Positions 1 to 10,120 of a stretch of 41,044 nucleotides of DNA are shown here, one piece after another. The notes under the pieces are model-generated. The model was not told the DNA's origin and searched no databases. It was given only the letters and a program-made list of their open reading frames with translations. This DNA comes from an uncultured Verrucomicrobiales bacterium (lineage in GTDB: Bacteria; Verrucomicrobiota; Verrucomicrobiia; Limisphaerales; Palsa-1400). Location of the stretch: NCBI GenBank assembly GCA_903927905.1, contig CAIYOY010000133.1:1-41044 (forward strand), given 5' to 3'. Position 1 is the stretch's first letter. Each line of letters starts with the position of its first letter. Both the position numbers and the translations under genes were made by a program.

Positions 1-120
1 CGCAGTGCCGAAGCCCGAACGCCGGCTGATTTAACCCAGGCGATTGGCCGGGCGTTGGCCACCATCACCCGCCAAGACGCCGTCAATTGGTTTGCCCATT
101 GCGGCTACAGTTTTATTTAA
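1..120 (+). CDS. C-terminal fragment of IS630-like transposase (truncated by window edge)
   Basis: Frame 1 reads RSAEARTPADLTQAIGRALATITRQDAVNWFAHCGYSFI*. This resembles the IS630 transposase C-terminus (..L..AIGR.L..IT...A.N.F.H.GY). Too short for the ORF track. Confidence 0.65.
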   Translation, partial: RSAEARTPADLTQAIGRALATITRQDAVNWFAHCGYSFI

Positions 121-355
121 TTTGCTCTAATGCCGTAGCTGACTATCCCTAGGCCCGTAGGGCCGACCTGTCTATAATACAAGCAGGCAAAAAATTCTGA
201 GCACCATAAGTGCGGCCTATTCTGCCTTTAACCCACTTTCGAAGGGACGATTTTCAAGAGTCCCTGACTGAGCCTGAAATATGAAATTTCAAATTTCAAA
301 TTTTAAATTCCTCCTGTTATTTTCTATCGGCTATCGTCTATTTTGCAGCCCTTTC

Positions 356-436
356 TTGATCTCTGTGTTCTATTGTGGCCATTAATTTCTTCTCCGCGTT
401 CCTCCGCGCAACTCTGCGTCTCTGCGTTTAAATTCC
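356..436. repeat. Intergenic low-complexity element of the CTCCGCG..CTCTGCGTCTCTGCG type
   Basis: ttctccgcgttcctccgcgcaactctgcgtctctgcgttt: degenerate repetition typical of dispersed bacterial intergenic repeats. Only one copy seen here. Confidence 0.35.
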
Positions 437-957
437 GTTCCCACTTTCTTCCCGTAGCGCCTTGGCGTAGGGGGATCCACCGGGCTGAAAAATTAAGAGA
501 ATAGTGAGAAATATGAGAACCGTGTCCATGGTGTACACGACACCCGCCCCTTTTCCTGCCAAACTCCCTTCATGAACGAAACATATTTATTACAGACGCC
601 CATAGCTGGACGATTGACCGCCGTCCAGCCCTCCCCGTTTTCGTTCGCGTGGTTCGAGTTTTTCGCGGTTAAAAATCCCCCTCACTCCGATATTTCACAA
701 AAAGACAAAACCAGCCAGAACAAGGCAAATCAAGGTAGAACAAGCCAAAACAAGGTGAGCCTCCAAAAAAAATTCCGCACCGCCGAAACACGGGGTGTGA
801 TTATAAGTGGGTGGCATGGTGGGGCGAGTCGTACCCGCGAGCCGGGGTGGTTTCTGCGGAAAACAATTAACTTCCCCAGCCGCTTTTTTAATCACACCCC
901 GAAACAGCCCAATCCACACTTCCTTATCCTCCATCCCTCTGCTACCTTCCTCACCGG

Positions 958-2070
958 ATGAATTCCATTACCGTGCCATTTGAAATCAGCGACCCGATCA
1001 ACGCCAAAATTCTGGCCGTCTCCGAAGACAAAATCCAGGGCTTCCAGCGCGATCCCTTTGCCGAAATCGCCCACCAATCCGGCGTCGAACTTCCCCTCGT
1101 CATCGAACGCATCCGCGCCATGCTCGAAGGCGGCACCATCCGTCGCGTCCGCCAAACCCTCCTCGCCACCAACCTCGCCCAGGGCGCGCTCGTCGCCTGG
1201 CAAGTGCCGCAGGACAAACTCGATTCCGGCTTCGATTACCTCTTTCAACAAGACCCGTTTTCCGGCCACGTCGTCACCCGTTCCACCGATACCGCCACCA
1301 CCGGTTCCAATTACAAACTCTGGACCACCTTGAAAGTGCCGCAGGGATTTTCCATGCAGCGCCACTGCGAATTTCTCGCCACCAAAATCGGCGCCGACCA
1401 TTTCCGCATCATGCCCGCCAAACGCCTCTTCGCCCTCGGCGTCGGCCACATGCGCCGTCGCGGCATGGAACCCGGTGCCAAAGCCGATGTCCCCGCCGAA
1501 GTCACCGAAGTCGCCATCGCCGAACTCAACGAACTCGAATGGCGCATCCTTGTCGCGCTGAAGCGCGAACTGGAACCGCACGAAATCATTCAAGACCTCT
1601 GGCGCGCCCGCGCCGCCGAAGCCAAAGTCCCGCTCGAAACCTTTTGCGAAATCGCCGAAGACCTAAACCGCCGCAAAATCATCGGTCGCTTCTCCACCTT
1701 CCTTGAGCATGTCAAACCCTTGAAAGACGGCGATCGCGTCACCCGTTTCAACGCCTTGTTCCACTGGGCCGTCCCGCCGGGGCGCGAAATCGAAGCGGGC
1801 CGGGAAGTGGGCCGTCACTACATCATGACCCACGCCTACTGGCGCGAAGGCGGCCCCGAATTTCACAACGTCAACGTCATGGGAGTCGCTCACGGCACCG
1901 AAAAACCGACCGTCCTCGCCCACAAAGCCGCCATAGACGAACACCTGAAAACGATTGGCATCCCTGTCAGCTATACGAACGTCTTCTGGGGTGGCCGCAG
2001 CGAAATCAAACCCTCCGAAATCGCACCCTCCGCCTACCTCGAATGGTGCGAAAAAGTGGGTTTGAAGTGA
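958..2070 (+). CDS. Two-domain Lrp/AsnC-family protein resembling fused siroheme decarboxylase subunits (AhbA/AhbB, NirDLGH-like)
   Basis: 370 aa, two halves. The first has IRRVRQ..GALVAWQVP...YKLWTTLKVP...GADHFRIMPAKRLFALGV. The second has an HTH-like region followed by RKIIGRFSTFLEH...FNALFHWAVP...FHNVNVMGVAHG. The pattern matches siroheme decarboxylase domains. Confidence 0.6.
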   Translation: MNSITVPFEISDPINAKILAVSEDKIQGFQRDPFAEIAHQSGVELPLVIERIRAMLEGGTIRRVRQTLLATNLAQGALVAWQVPQDKLDSGFDYLFQQDPFSGHVVTRSTDTATTGSNYKLWTTLKVPQGFSMQRHCEFLATKIGADHFRIMPAKRLFALGVGHMRRRGMEPGAKADVPAEVTEVAIAELNELEWRILVALKRELEPHEIIQDLWRARAAEAKVPLETFCEIAEDLNRRKIIGRFSTFLEHVKPLKDGDRVTRFNALFHWAVPPGREIEAGREVGRHYIMTHAYWREGGPEFHNVNVMGVAHGTEKPTVLAHKAAIDEHLKTIGIPVSYTNVFWGGRSEIKPSEIAPSAYLEWCEKVGLK

Positions 2071-2154
2071 AGTGGTCGCATCTTATCATTGTCCTTCTCG
2101 TCCTAACCCATTGTCAAACCAAGGGCTTAAATTATGCCGGAGCGCTGGATAAGA

Positions 2155-2245
2155 TTCTCCCTCTCCGCTCCATCGGATGGAGGGGAGAGAGCACCGCGAG
2201 CGGTGCAACAACCAACTGTCCTGACTGCCGGGGTGAGGTGAGGTT
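2155..2245. repeat. Dispersed palindromic repeat (CTCTCCGCTCCATCGGATGGAGGGGAGAG...GGGGTGAGGTGAGG), copy 1, with internal insertion
   Basis: Shares ttctccctctccgctccatcggatggaggggagag and ggggtgaggtgaggtt with 23891-23945. Contains an extra hairpin gcaccgc-ga-gcggtgc. Confidence 0.75.
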
Positions 2246-2346
2246 TCTTAACTGCCAATCAAGGACAGTGTCCAAATGCACCCAAGTGAAGTTGTTTAGA
2301 CATTTCCCACTCGCCACGGTTTTAAAATCAAGCTAGATTAAAACCG

Positions 2347-4776
2347 TTGAACTCTTTCGCGAAATTCCGTTCGTTTGGCATTGCGTTCTTATCCGCAATG
2401 CTGCTTTTCACTGCGCCTCCTTCCCGCGCCCAAACCCTCAACCTCCCGTCTCGCCCCGTCAATGCCATGACCGGGACGCAGTTCGCCAACTTCGCCGCCA
2501 ATATGAGCGAGACTGCCCGGGAGAACTGGATTTATGCCCAGGTGGCCGCCGGCAACATCCCCAGTTGGATGAAAACCCTTTCGCTCGTCACCACCAACGC
2601 CACCATCAACAGCGTCAATCATACCGTCAGTTATTACACCACGCCCGATTATTTGGCCGTCGGCTCCGATACTGATTACCTTTTGCAACCGATGTCCCCC
2701 TTGCTGGCTCAACGCCTGTCTCGACTTTTAAATTGCACGTTGCCGACCCGCAAGATGGTCAGCGACACTTGGACCAAAGCGGCAGTCAAGCTGGCGCCCA
2801 ATACCATGACTCCGTTCAACCTCGAATTATCTTTTTACACGAACAATCTGGCCATCTGGGCGCAGCGACAAACCTATCTTCCATCCTTTCCTCTCGGCTC
2901 GCTCGTTTCCGGTGATAAAAAAGACGTGATCATCTCCACTCTTATTTATAACAATCTGCAAACAGGTGTGCCCAATCCAGTCGTGATCTTCGGCTGGTAC
3001 TATCAAAATGGCACTTACATCCAGGGCGAGGTCAACGTCCACGATCAGACCTACATGGATTACAGCCACGGCGATCGCATGGTGCAGCAAGCCATCACTG
3101 TGGACGGTTCGCCCAACACCGTGACCAATGTTCTCACCGATCCAAATCTCGCCGCGCTCCTGAGCGATGAAACCACCTTCACCGGCAACACCATCCCACA
3201 ACCTTATTACACAGTCTCTGCCGTCGCGCCACTCATCATGACCCAGCCGTATAACCGTGCCATTCGTCAGGGAGATGCTGCGGTCTTTACCGTCGTTTCG
3301 ATCGGTGACGCACCTTTGGCCTATCAATGGAAACTCAATTCCGTCGCCATCGCCGGCGGAACAAATTCGAGCCTGACCCTGACTAACACCCAGTCCGCCA
3401 GCGCCGGGACTTATACCGTGGTCGTCACCAATGCCACCGGTTCCGCCACCAGTTTGCCCGCCTGGCTGACCGTCAGCACCACCAATTATCCGCTCCTGTT
3501 TTCTGATAACTTTGACACCGACACTTCCGCCAATTGGAGCCTCTACTGGGGTGCGGCCGATAACGTGGCTGATTTCACCACCAATTGGGCCTTCAATTAC
3601 GGCGCGACGGCCTACACCTATAACAGCGTGACCAACCTGATTCCGCCCGCGCCGAATTCCACCAACGGCACCGCCATCGGCACCAAGTTGACAGTCAATA
3701 GCGATGCGAACGGCATCATCGCCGGAGTGAACCTTTATCTCAAAAACCATTCCTTCAGCAACAACTACGCGCTCAAATTTGACATGTGGATCAACTATCC
3801 CGGCGGCGCAGGGGGTGCCGGTGCCAGCGGCACGACCCAATTTCCCATTTTCGGACTCAACCACACCGGCACGGAACCCAATTGGGGCGCGACCAACAAT
3901 ACCACCGCCACCGATGGCATCTGGTTTGCCGTGGATGGCGAAGATGGCTCCACTCGAAACTATCGCGCCTATGTCGGCAATGCCTCTGGTCTGCAAACCG
4001 AATTGATCGGCGCCCCCAGCGGCGTCACTCTGCCGGTCAGCAATACCAATGTTTTTTCCACGCCGCCATTTGAAACCTCCGGCGCTGTCGGCAAAAACTG
4101 GGTCGCGGTCGAACTCAATCAAATCAACGGCACCCTGACGTGGAAGATCAACGGCGCGGTCATCGCCCAGCGCGCCAACACCTCCGCTTTCACCAATGGC
4201 ACCGTCATGCTCGGCCTGATGGACATCTTCTCCTCCATCGCCAGTCCTGTTGCGGATTGTTTCGTTTTGTTTGATAATGTACGGGTTGAAGACCCGAGCG
4301 CCACTCCCACCGTCGCGCCGTCCATCAATACCCATCCCCAGGGCCTCAACGTCAATCCCGGCACCAACGTGACGTTCAATGTCACCGCCGTCGGCACCAG
4401 CCCCTTCAACTACCAATGGTTTTTCAACGGCTCATCCCTTTCGGCCCAAACCAATGCCAACCTTACTCTCACGAATGCCCAACTTTCCAACGTCGGCTCC
4501 TACTCCGTGCAAGTCAGCAACGGCGCCGGTTCCGTCCTGAGCAATCCCGGCGTCCTCACGGTGACCACCAATTCCACGCTCAGCGCGCTGCCGATGGCCA
4601 ATTCTCAAATCCGCTTTTCCGTCGTCGGTGCAACCAATTTCAATTACACCATAGACATTTCCAGCAACCTCTTTAATTGGAATTCGGTTTATACCGGACG
4701 TCCGAGCTTTGTTTTCACCGACCAGATTTCGACCAACGTTATTGCGCGCTATTATCGCGCCCATCTGGGGCCTTAA
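2347..4776 (+). CDS. Secreted immunoglobulin-like / LamG-like repeat protein
   Basis: 809 aa with signal peptide (FGIAFLSAMLLFTAPPSRAQ). Two Ig-like segments (AVFTVVSIGDAPLAYQWKLN..., VTFNVTAVGTSPFNYQWFFNG...) flank a concanavalin-like region. C-terminus ends ARYYRAHLGP. Confidence 0.8.
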   Translation: MNSFAKFRSFGIAFLSAMLLFTAPPSRAQTLNLPSRPVNAMTGTQFANFAANMSETARENWIYAQVAAGNIPSWMKTLSLVTTNATINSVNHTVSYYTTPDYLAVGSDTDYLLQPMSPLLAQRLSRLLNCTLPTRKMVSDTWTKAAVKLAPNTMTPFNLELSFYTNNLAIWAQRQTYLPSFPLGSLVSGDKKDVIISTLIYNNLQTGVPNPVVIFGWYYQNGTYIQGEVNVHDQTYMDYSHGDRMVQQAITVDGSPNTVTNVLTDPNLAALLSDETTFTGNTIPQPYYTVSAVAPLIMTQPYNRAIRQGDAAVFTVVSIGDAPLAYQWKLNSVAIAGGTNSSLTLTNTQSASAGTYTVVVTNATGSATSLPAWLTVSTTNYPLLFSDNFDTDTSANWSLYWGAADNVADFTTNWAFNYGATAYTYNSVTNLIPPAPNSTNGTAIGTKLTVNSDANGIIAGVNLYLKNHSFSNNYALKFDMWINYPGGAGGAGASGTTQFPIFGLNHTGTEPNWGATNNTTATDGIWFAVDGEDGSTRNYRAYVGNASGLQTELIGAPSGVTLPVSNTNVFSTPPFETSGAVGKNWVAVELNQINGTLTWKINGAVIAQRANTSAFTNGTVMLGLMDIFSSIASPVADCFVLFDNVRVEDPSATPTVAPSINTHPQGLNVNPGTNVTFNVTAVGTSPFNYQWFFNGSSLSAQTNANLTLTNAQLSNVGSYSVQVSNGAGSVLSNPGVLTVTTNSTLSALPMANSQIRFSVVGATNFNYTIDISSNLFNWNSVYTGRPSFVFTDQISTNVIARYYRAHLGP

Positions 4777-4872
4777 AGGCCACGCTTCCCGGCCAAGTTT
4801 GGCGAATTCGTCATTGCTATTTTCTATTCGTTCTGAGAGGGTGAAACGCTGCGTTAATTCACGCGTCAGTAT

Positions 4873-6906
4873 ATGAAACGTTTCTTTGCCTTCTCGATTG
4901 TCTTTATTCATCTCGCCTTGCGTTCGGCCTTGGCCTCGGGCCTCACGGTTGCCGTTAGTCCAGTCGCAGTCACCAACGACTACGTCGGCGCGATCTCGAT
5001 CAACATCTCCAACCTCGTCTCCGGCCATTCGGTCCGGGTGGAGCGTATCCTCGATGCCAATGGCAACGGAGTGATTGATGCCGGCGAAATTTCCTACCAA
5101 ACTTTCATCGTCACCAACGGCCAGCTTCCCCTCATCGGCGGCGTTCGTAATCTCAATGTTCCCGGTGACGAGGACTTGACCAGCGACACCGTCATTCAAA
5201 CCAGGGTTCCTTATCCTGATCTCAGCGGCACCTTGGACAAGATTGCGGCCAAATGGGTTTATCGCGTGACCGACATCTCCAACGGATCCACGGGCACGTG
5301 CGCCTTCACCACTTTGCAAAAAATCTATCCGCAGGGTGTCACCGGCCAGATCGTCGCGGCCGGCTCCGGCGCGCCCATCACCAATTGCCCCGTTGTTCTC
5401 GTCAATTTCAATTCCGATGGCGGCTTTGGCGCCATGACTGATGCCAATGGCAATTACACACTTTATTGTCCTCCCGCCCTGCAGTACGCCGTTCTGCCGA
5501 TCGCCTCGAGTGTGATTGGCGATCAATCGCTCAGTTTCAGCGTTAGTTCTAATTTATTCACCACTAATAATCTGACCAATACGTTCGCCGACCGCACTAT
5601 TTCGGGTCAAATCACTGATAGCGTGACTGCCAACGGCATCGCCGGTGTTTTTATCCAGGCCCAGGCCGGCGGCGAAGGCGGCTTGATGGCCGTGGGCTTC
5701 ACCGACACCAACGGCAACTACAGCATCCCGGTCAATTCCGGCCAATGGCAGGTCAAGCTGGACGGCGCGGCAGGTGCCGAACAGGGCTACATCATCCTGA
5801 ATAAAAAACTGAATGCCGATACCTCGTCCGGCAGCGTTTCCGGCAAGAACTTTCAACTGGCCAAAGCCACCGCGCTGATTTACGGCAGCGTTAAAGACAA
5901 CCTGACCAATGCGGTTCCTGGCCTGCGCATGGATGCCAACGATAATTCCAACAATAACGATATTCGCGGAGCCACGGACGCGAATGGCAATTACTCCATC
6001 GCCACCCTGGCCTCGACCTATAACATCGGGCCGGACAACAACGCGCTGAGCGGTCTGCCTTATGCTACTGCCAGTTCGACCAACGTGACCATGACCAACG
6101 GGCAGGCGCTGGCGGTGAATTTTATTCTTACGCGTGTCACCGCCCATCTGCGCGGATTCGTCCATTATGCCAATGGCAGTCCGGTGACCAATATTCAAGT
6201 CGCTGTTTCGCCGAATTCTGATTTAACTGGCAACTCCAGCATCTATATCAAGGTTGGCAGTGATGGCAGCTTTGACGCGGGCGTTTACAGCAATTCGTGG
6301 CGCGTGGCCCTGGAGGTGCAATCGGCCAACGATGCCAACATTGTCGGCCCCAACATTAATTTCAATGTTACTGATGGCGTGGATCAAAATAACATCATTT
6401 TGATTGTTTATCCCACTACCGCGCAAATCATCGGCAATGTCTCTGATAGCACCACGGCTCCGGTGGTGAATCTTGACGTCTTTGGCAACTGTGTCGTCAA
6501 TGGAACCAATTACAATGCCACCGGCCTGACCGATTCGAGCGGTAATTATTTCATGAAGGTGTTTCCGTCCGGTTGGAATGTTTTTCCTTCCGGGAGCGAC
6601 CTGGTTGGTCGTGGATACGTTATCCCTCCCGATCAAGTGACCACCGTGATTGGAGCCAATAATCAGACGGTGAATTTTGTGGTTCATGCCCCGGGACATA
6701 CGGGTCCTTCGTTGCTCAATGCGGCCCGGGTCGGCACCCAGTTCCAATTCCAGGTTGGCGGCAGTGTCAGTCAAAGTTACCGGGTCGAAGCCACCAGTGA
6801 TTTTATTACCTGGGTTCCACTCAAGACCAATGTGGGCAACTTTTTTTTTGCCGACACCAATGCCTTCCTCACCAACCGCATTTACCGCGCCCGCGAATGG
6901 CCATAG
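4873..6906 (+). CDS. Secreted protein with carboxypeptidase-regulatory-like (CarboxypepD_reg) repeats
   Basis: Signal peptide, then repeated ISGQITDSVTANGIAGVFIQ...TDTNGNYSIPV type segments. C-terminal module ends NRIYRAREWP. Confidence 0.75.
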   Translation: MKRFFAFSIVFIHLALRSALASGLTVAVSPVAVTNDYVGAISINISNLVSGHSVRVERILDANGNGVIDAGEISYQTFIVTNGQLPLIGGVRNLNVPGDEDLTSDTVIQTRVPYPDLSGTLDKIAAKWVYRVTDISNGSTGTCAFTTLQKIYPQGVTGQIVAAGSGAPITNCPVVLVNFNSDGGFGAMTDANGNYTLYCPPALQYAVLPIASSVIGDQSLSFSVSSNLFTTNNLTNTFADRTISGQITDSVTANGIAGVFIQAQAGGEGGLMAVGFTDTNGNYSIPVNSGQWQVKLDGAAGAEQGYIILNKKLNADTSSGSVSGKNFQLAKATALIYGSVKDNLTNAVPGLRMDANDNSNNNDIRGATDANGNYSIATLASTYNIGPDNNALSGLPYATASSTNVTMTNGQALAVNFILTRVTAHLRGFVHYANGSPVTNIQVAVSPNSDLTGNSSIYIKVGSDGSFDAGVYSNSWRVALEVQSANDANIVGPNINFNVTDGVDQNNIILIVYPTTAQIIGNVSDSTTAPVVNLDVFGNCVVNGTNYNATGLTDSSGNYFMKVFPSGWNVFPSGSDLVGRGYVIPPDQVTTVIGANNQTVNFVVHAPGHTGPSLLNAARVGTQFQFQVGGSVSQSYRVEATSDFITWVPLKTNVGNFFFADTNAFLTNRIYRAREWP

Positions 6907-6934
6907 GAGCGCCGGGCCTTGCCCGGCCCGCTCC
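6906..6934 (+). terminator. Stem-loop downstream of the 4873-6906 gene
   Basis: GGAGCGCCGGGC-CTT-GCCCGGcCCGCTCC imperfect hairpin starting at the stop codon. No T-tract, so it may be a REP-like element rather than a terminator. Confidence 0.45.
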
Positions 6935-6986
6935 ATCCACACGTTCTCTGCTTGCTGAATACTGAATACTGATTATTTTTCTGATC

Positions 6987-8894
6987 ATGACCCTAACGCG
7001 CCAACTTGTCGCCCTCGCCCTAACCGCGTTCACCATCGCCGCCGCCCCTTACCAAGATCTCAACACCCCGCGCACTTTTCCGAACATCTCTTCCAAACAG
7101 GAATGGCAAACACGCGCCCAGAAAATTCGCGAACAAATCCTGATCAGCGCGGGGCTTTTCCCCATGCCGGAAAAAACTCCGCTCAAATCAAAAATCTTCG
7201 GCAAAATCATGCGCGACGGTTACAGCGTGGAGAAAGTTTATTTCCAATCGCTGCCCGGATTTTACATGGGCGGGAATCTCTACCGGCCAGTGGGGCAGGG
7301 GAACGGCCCGTTCCCTGCGATCCTTAATCCGCATGGCCACGCCGCCGAGGGCCGTTTGGCTGATGACAAATCGTTCAGCGCCGCCGCTCGCTGCATCAAT
7401 TTCGCCCGGCAGGGCATGATCGCGTTTTCCTACGACATGGTTGGGTTTAACGACACCCATTTTCCGTATCCCGAAGGTTTCGTCGCCGGTCCCACCAACG
7501 CTTACAAAACCCATCGGCAATTTGCCACTAATGCCGAATGTCTCCTTTGGAATATCAATCTGCTCGGCCTGCAAACGTGGGACAGCATTCGCGCCCTCGA
7601 TTTTCTTGAGACGCTGCCTGACGTGGACAAAACCCGGCTCGCCTGCACCGGCGAATCAGGCGGCGGCACTCAGACCTATATGCTCGGCGCGGTGGATGAC
7701 CGCCTCGCTGCCCAGGCTCCCATCGTCATGGTCAGTCATATCATGCAAGGGGGTTGCAGTTGCGAAAATGCTCCCGGTTTGCGCCTGGATTATTCCAACG
7801 TGGAAATCGCCGCCGTTCCCGCGCCGCGTCCGCAGCTTCTGGTCGCAGCCAGCGGCGATTGGACCAAAGACACACTGACGATGGAAGGCCCCTCGATCCA
7901 AAGCATCTATAAACTTTTTGATCAAGCCAACCAATTTCATTACGTGCGCTTCGATTTCCCCCATAATTACAATCGCACCAGCCGTGAAGCGGTTTATCAA
8001 TGGCTCGGCGATGCCTTCCTGCACCGGGCCGATGCCGACATCATCAAAGAGACCGCTTACACCAAAGAACCCGACCTTGATCTGCGGGTTTTTCCAGGTG
8101 GCAAACTTCCGGGCGACGCGGTCACCCAGCAGCAACTGATCGAGTGGATGATGAAACGAACCAAAACCCAACTCGCCGCCCTGGAAAAAAATCCCGTCGA
8201 ACATCAAAAATTTCTGCGCACCGCCTGGCAGCATATCCTGCAACTCAACCTGCCCAAGGGCATGGTCAAATCCGACTTTGGCCTGACGCAGGAAACAGTC
8301 AATTACACGCGCTCTAGAGTCAACATGCAGCGCACTGGAAAAGGCGACCGTCTATCCGCCTGGCTGTTTTATCCGACGACAAATCTCCAACACACCTTTG
8401 TCATTGTTGCCGACCAGCCCGGCTGTCTAAACACCAGTGATGAGCCTATTGGTCTGGCCGAAAAACTTCTGGCCCGCGGGTATCCCATCCTGTTGCCGGA
8501 TGTTTTTCAATCCACCGATAAACACAAGGAAGTCGAACTCTATTACACCACCTACAACAAAACTCTCATGCAGGAACGGGTCCAGGACTTGATCGCCGCC
8601 TCCGCTTTTGTCCATATCGCCAGTGAAGCGGCTAAAAATCGCATCGTTATTTGCGGCGGCCCAAGCGCCATTCTGGCCTCCCCCCATGTGGACGCGGTCC
8701 TCGCTGACTGCCAACAACGCAATTTCACCGACGAAAAAACCTTATTGGAACCCGATCTGTTCGTTCCTGGAATTCAGGCCATTGGCGGCTTCGCCGCTCT
8801 CGCTGATCCCAAAACCGTCCACCTTCATAACATCAAAAAATCCGCGAAACTGGACGAGGACGCTGTGGTCAAATGGGTGTCGCAAGTTAAATAG
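6987..8894 (+). CDS. Secreted alpha/beta hydrolase (acetyl xylan esterase-like)
   Basis: 635 aa with N-terminal signal. GHAAEGR, FSYDMVGFNDT and nucleophile-elbow-like GESGGG motifs. Confidence 0.7.
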   Translation: MTLTRQLVALALTAFTIAAAPYQDLNTPRTFPNISSKQEWQTRAQKIREQILISAGLFPMPEKTPLKSKIFGKIMRDGYSVEKVYFQSLPGFYMGGNLYRPVGQGNGPFPAILNPHGHAAEGRLADDKSFSAAARCINFARQGMIAFSYDMVGFNDTHFPYPEGFVAGPTNAYKTHRQFATNAECLLWNINLLGLQTWDSIRALDFLETLPDVDKTRLACTGESGGGTQTYMLGAVDDRLAAQAPIVMVSHIMQGGCSCENAPGLRLDYSNVEIAAVPAPRPQLLVAASGDWTKDTLTMEGPSIQSIYKLFDQANQFHYVRFDFPHNYNRTSREAVYQWLGDAFLHRADADIIKETAYTKEPDLDLRVFPGGKLPGDAVTQQQLIEWMMKRTKTQLAALEKNPVEHQKFLRTAWQHILQLNLPKGMVKSDFGLTQETVNYTRSRVNMQRTGKGDRLSAWLFYPTTNLQHTFVIVADQPGCLNTSDEPIGLAEKLLARGYPILLPDVFQSTDKHKEVELYYTTYNKTLMQERVQDLIAASAFVHIASEAAKNRIVICGGPSAILASPHVDAVLADCQQRNFTDEKTLLEPDLFVPGIQAIGGFAALADPKTVHLHNIKKSAKLDEDAVVKWVSQVK

Positions 8895-8900
8895 GCGATA

Positions 8901-9005
8901 GGAGCGCGGCATTGATGCCGCTTCCGCGTGAATTCAGGAAAAATTTCGCAGCAAGGAAAACACCTCTTGGCAGGCTACTCTCAAGCGGGATAAATCCCGC
9001 GCTCC
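8901..9005. repeat. Inverted pair of REP-like palindromes (BIME-like)
   Basis: 8901-8923 GGAGCGCGGCATTGATGCCGCTT and 8983-9005 AAGCGGGATAAATCCCGCGCTCC (reverse complement GGAGCGCGGGATTTATCCCGCTT). Each carries its own internal palindrome. Confidence 0.75.
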
Positions 9006-9034
9006 CGATCATCGGTTTTGATCGCACCCCAAAA

Positions 9035-10120
9035 TCACTCGTTAATATCCTGGGCCGAAATCATGTGCTCTTCCATTTGCTTTTTGATCAACATGGCTCG
9101 GGTGAGGACCGTCTCCTGCATCTCGCCTTTGAATGTCTTTAATTTTACCCGGACCGCGCCGACCACTTCGCCATTGCGGTCCCGCAATGGAATGGTGACC
9201 TCGGCGCTTTTACCCTCCTTCAAATAATAAGAGTGTCCCTTTTCGAGGACGTCTCCCTCCACCTCGGTGCCTTCGGTGCCGATGGCGGTTTCATCATTAT
9301 CAGCGATGACCAACGGCAAGGGGGATTTTTTTTTGGCATAAATCCTCAACCCGAGCAGCTTGGGATTTTCCCGCATAATGTCGCGCACCAGCACCTGGGC
9401 AAACTTTTCGCGTGGCACATAATCAATGTGTGTATCGACAAAATAACTGACCGAATCCGACTTGGTCCAAAAACCGATCTGCCCGTGCGGAAAGGAAGTG
9501 TCGTTGAGCGCCAGATTATTCGTCGGTTTGCCCGGCAATGGAGGGGGAATCAACAAACGATCATCCAGATAACCGCGAATGGAGGAGCCGATACATTCCA
9601 CCTTCAAGGTGTGCCACTCGCCGGTGGGAATGGTTGCTTCCGGCCCCATCGGCTCGCTGCGCAGGCCGTTGACCATCTTGTAGAACTTGAAGGTGTTACC
9701 CAGCGAGCTGGCGCGGATGACATAATAATTTTTTTCATCCTGCGCGCGGAAAACAATACCCGCCATTTGTTCGGTGACACCCGAGACCGTCTTGAAACGG
9801 GTGGTCAGGGTGAAATCGCCAAAGTCTTCGTTGGTATAAAGCAAAACGGCGAAATGTTCGTCCGTCGGGTCTTTGGCCATTTGGGCCAGGACCGGGCGAA
9901 AAGTGTCCGCCTGCGCTTTGTGCGAGAGCGGAGCCATCAAGGGCGGGACCTTTTCGTTAATGACTTTCCAGTCGCCGGGTTGGCCATTGCCTGCGACCGC
10001 GCTGCGGAAGCCCGGCGGCGGGTGGCCAACCGGGTACACGCCAAAGTCAAAATCTTTGACCGCAGCCAGAGACGAAAGTTGCAGGCCGGCCATGACAACC
10101 GGGAGAAACAGTTTCAACAT
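9035..10120 (-). CDS. Secreted LamG / DUF1080-like domain protein
   Basis: Probable start MLKLFLPVVMAGLQLSSLAA at 10120 (track ORF extends to 10252). Core GIVFRAQDEKNYYVIRASSLGNTFKFYK...GEWHTLKVECIGSSIRGYLDDRLL is concanavalin/DUF1080-like. Confidence 0.6.
   Translation of the reverse strand: MLKLFLPVVMAGLQLSSLAAVKDFDFGVYPVGHPPPGFRSAVAGNGQPGDWKVINEKVPPLMAPLSHKAQADTFRPVLAQMAKDPTDEHFAVLLYTNEDFGDFTLTTRFKTVSGVTEQMAGIVFRAQDEKNYYVIRASSLGNTFKFYKMVNGLRSEPMGPEATIPTGEWHTLKVECIGSSIRGYLDDRLLIPPPLPGKPTNNLALNDTSFPHGQIGFWTKSDSVSYFVDTHIDYVPREKFAQVLVRDIMRENPKLLGLRIYAKKKSPLPLVIADNDETAIGTEGTEVEGDVLEKGHSYYLKEGKSAEVTIPLRDRNGEVVGAVRVKLKTFKGEMQETVLTRAMLIKKQMEEHMISAQDINE

Noticed and set aside
700-780. Short degenerate tandem (agaacaaggcaaatcaagg / agaacaagccaaaacaagg)
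   Set aside because: Only about two imperfect units. Too weak to call a functional repeat.
2827-4416. 529-aa minus-strand ORF
   Set aside because: Antisense to the clear Ig/LamG secreted protein. Low-complexity Gly/Asp/Ile composition with no domain. Arises from codon bias of the sense gene.
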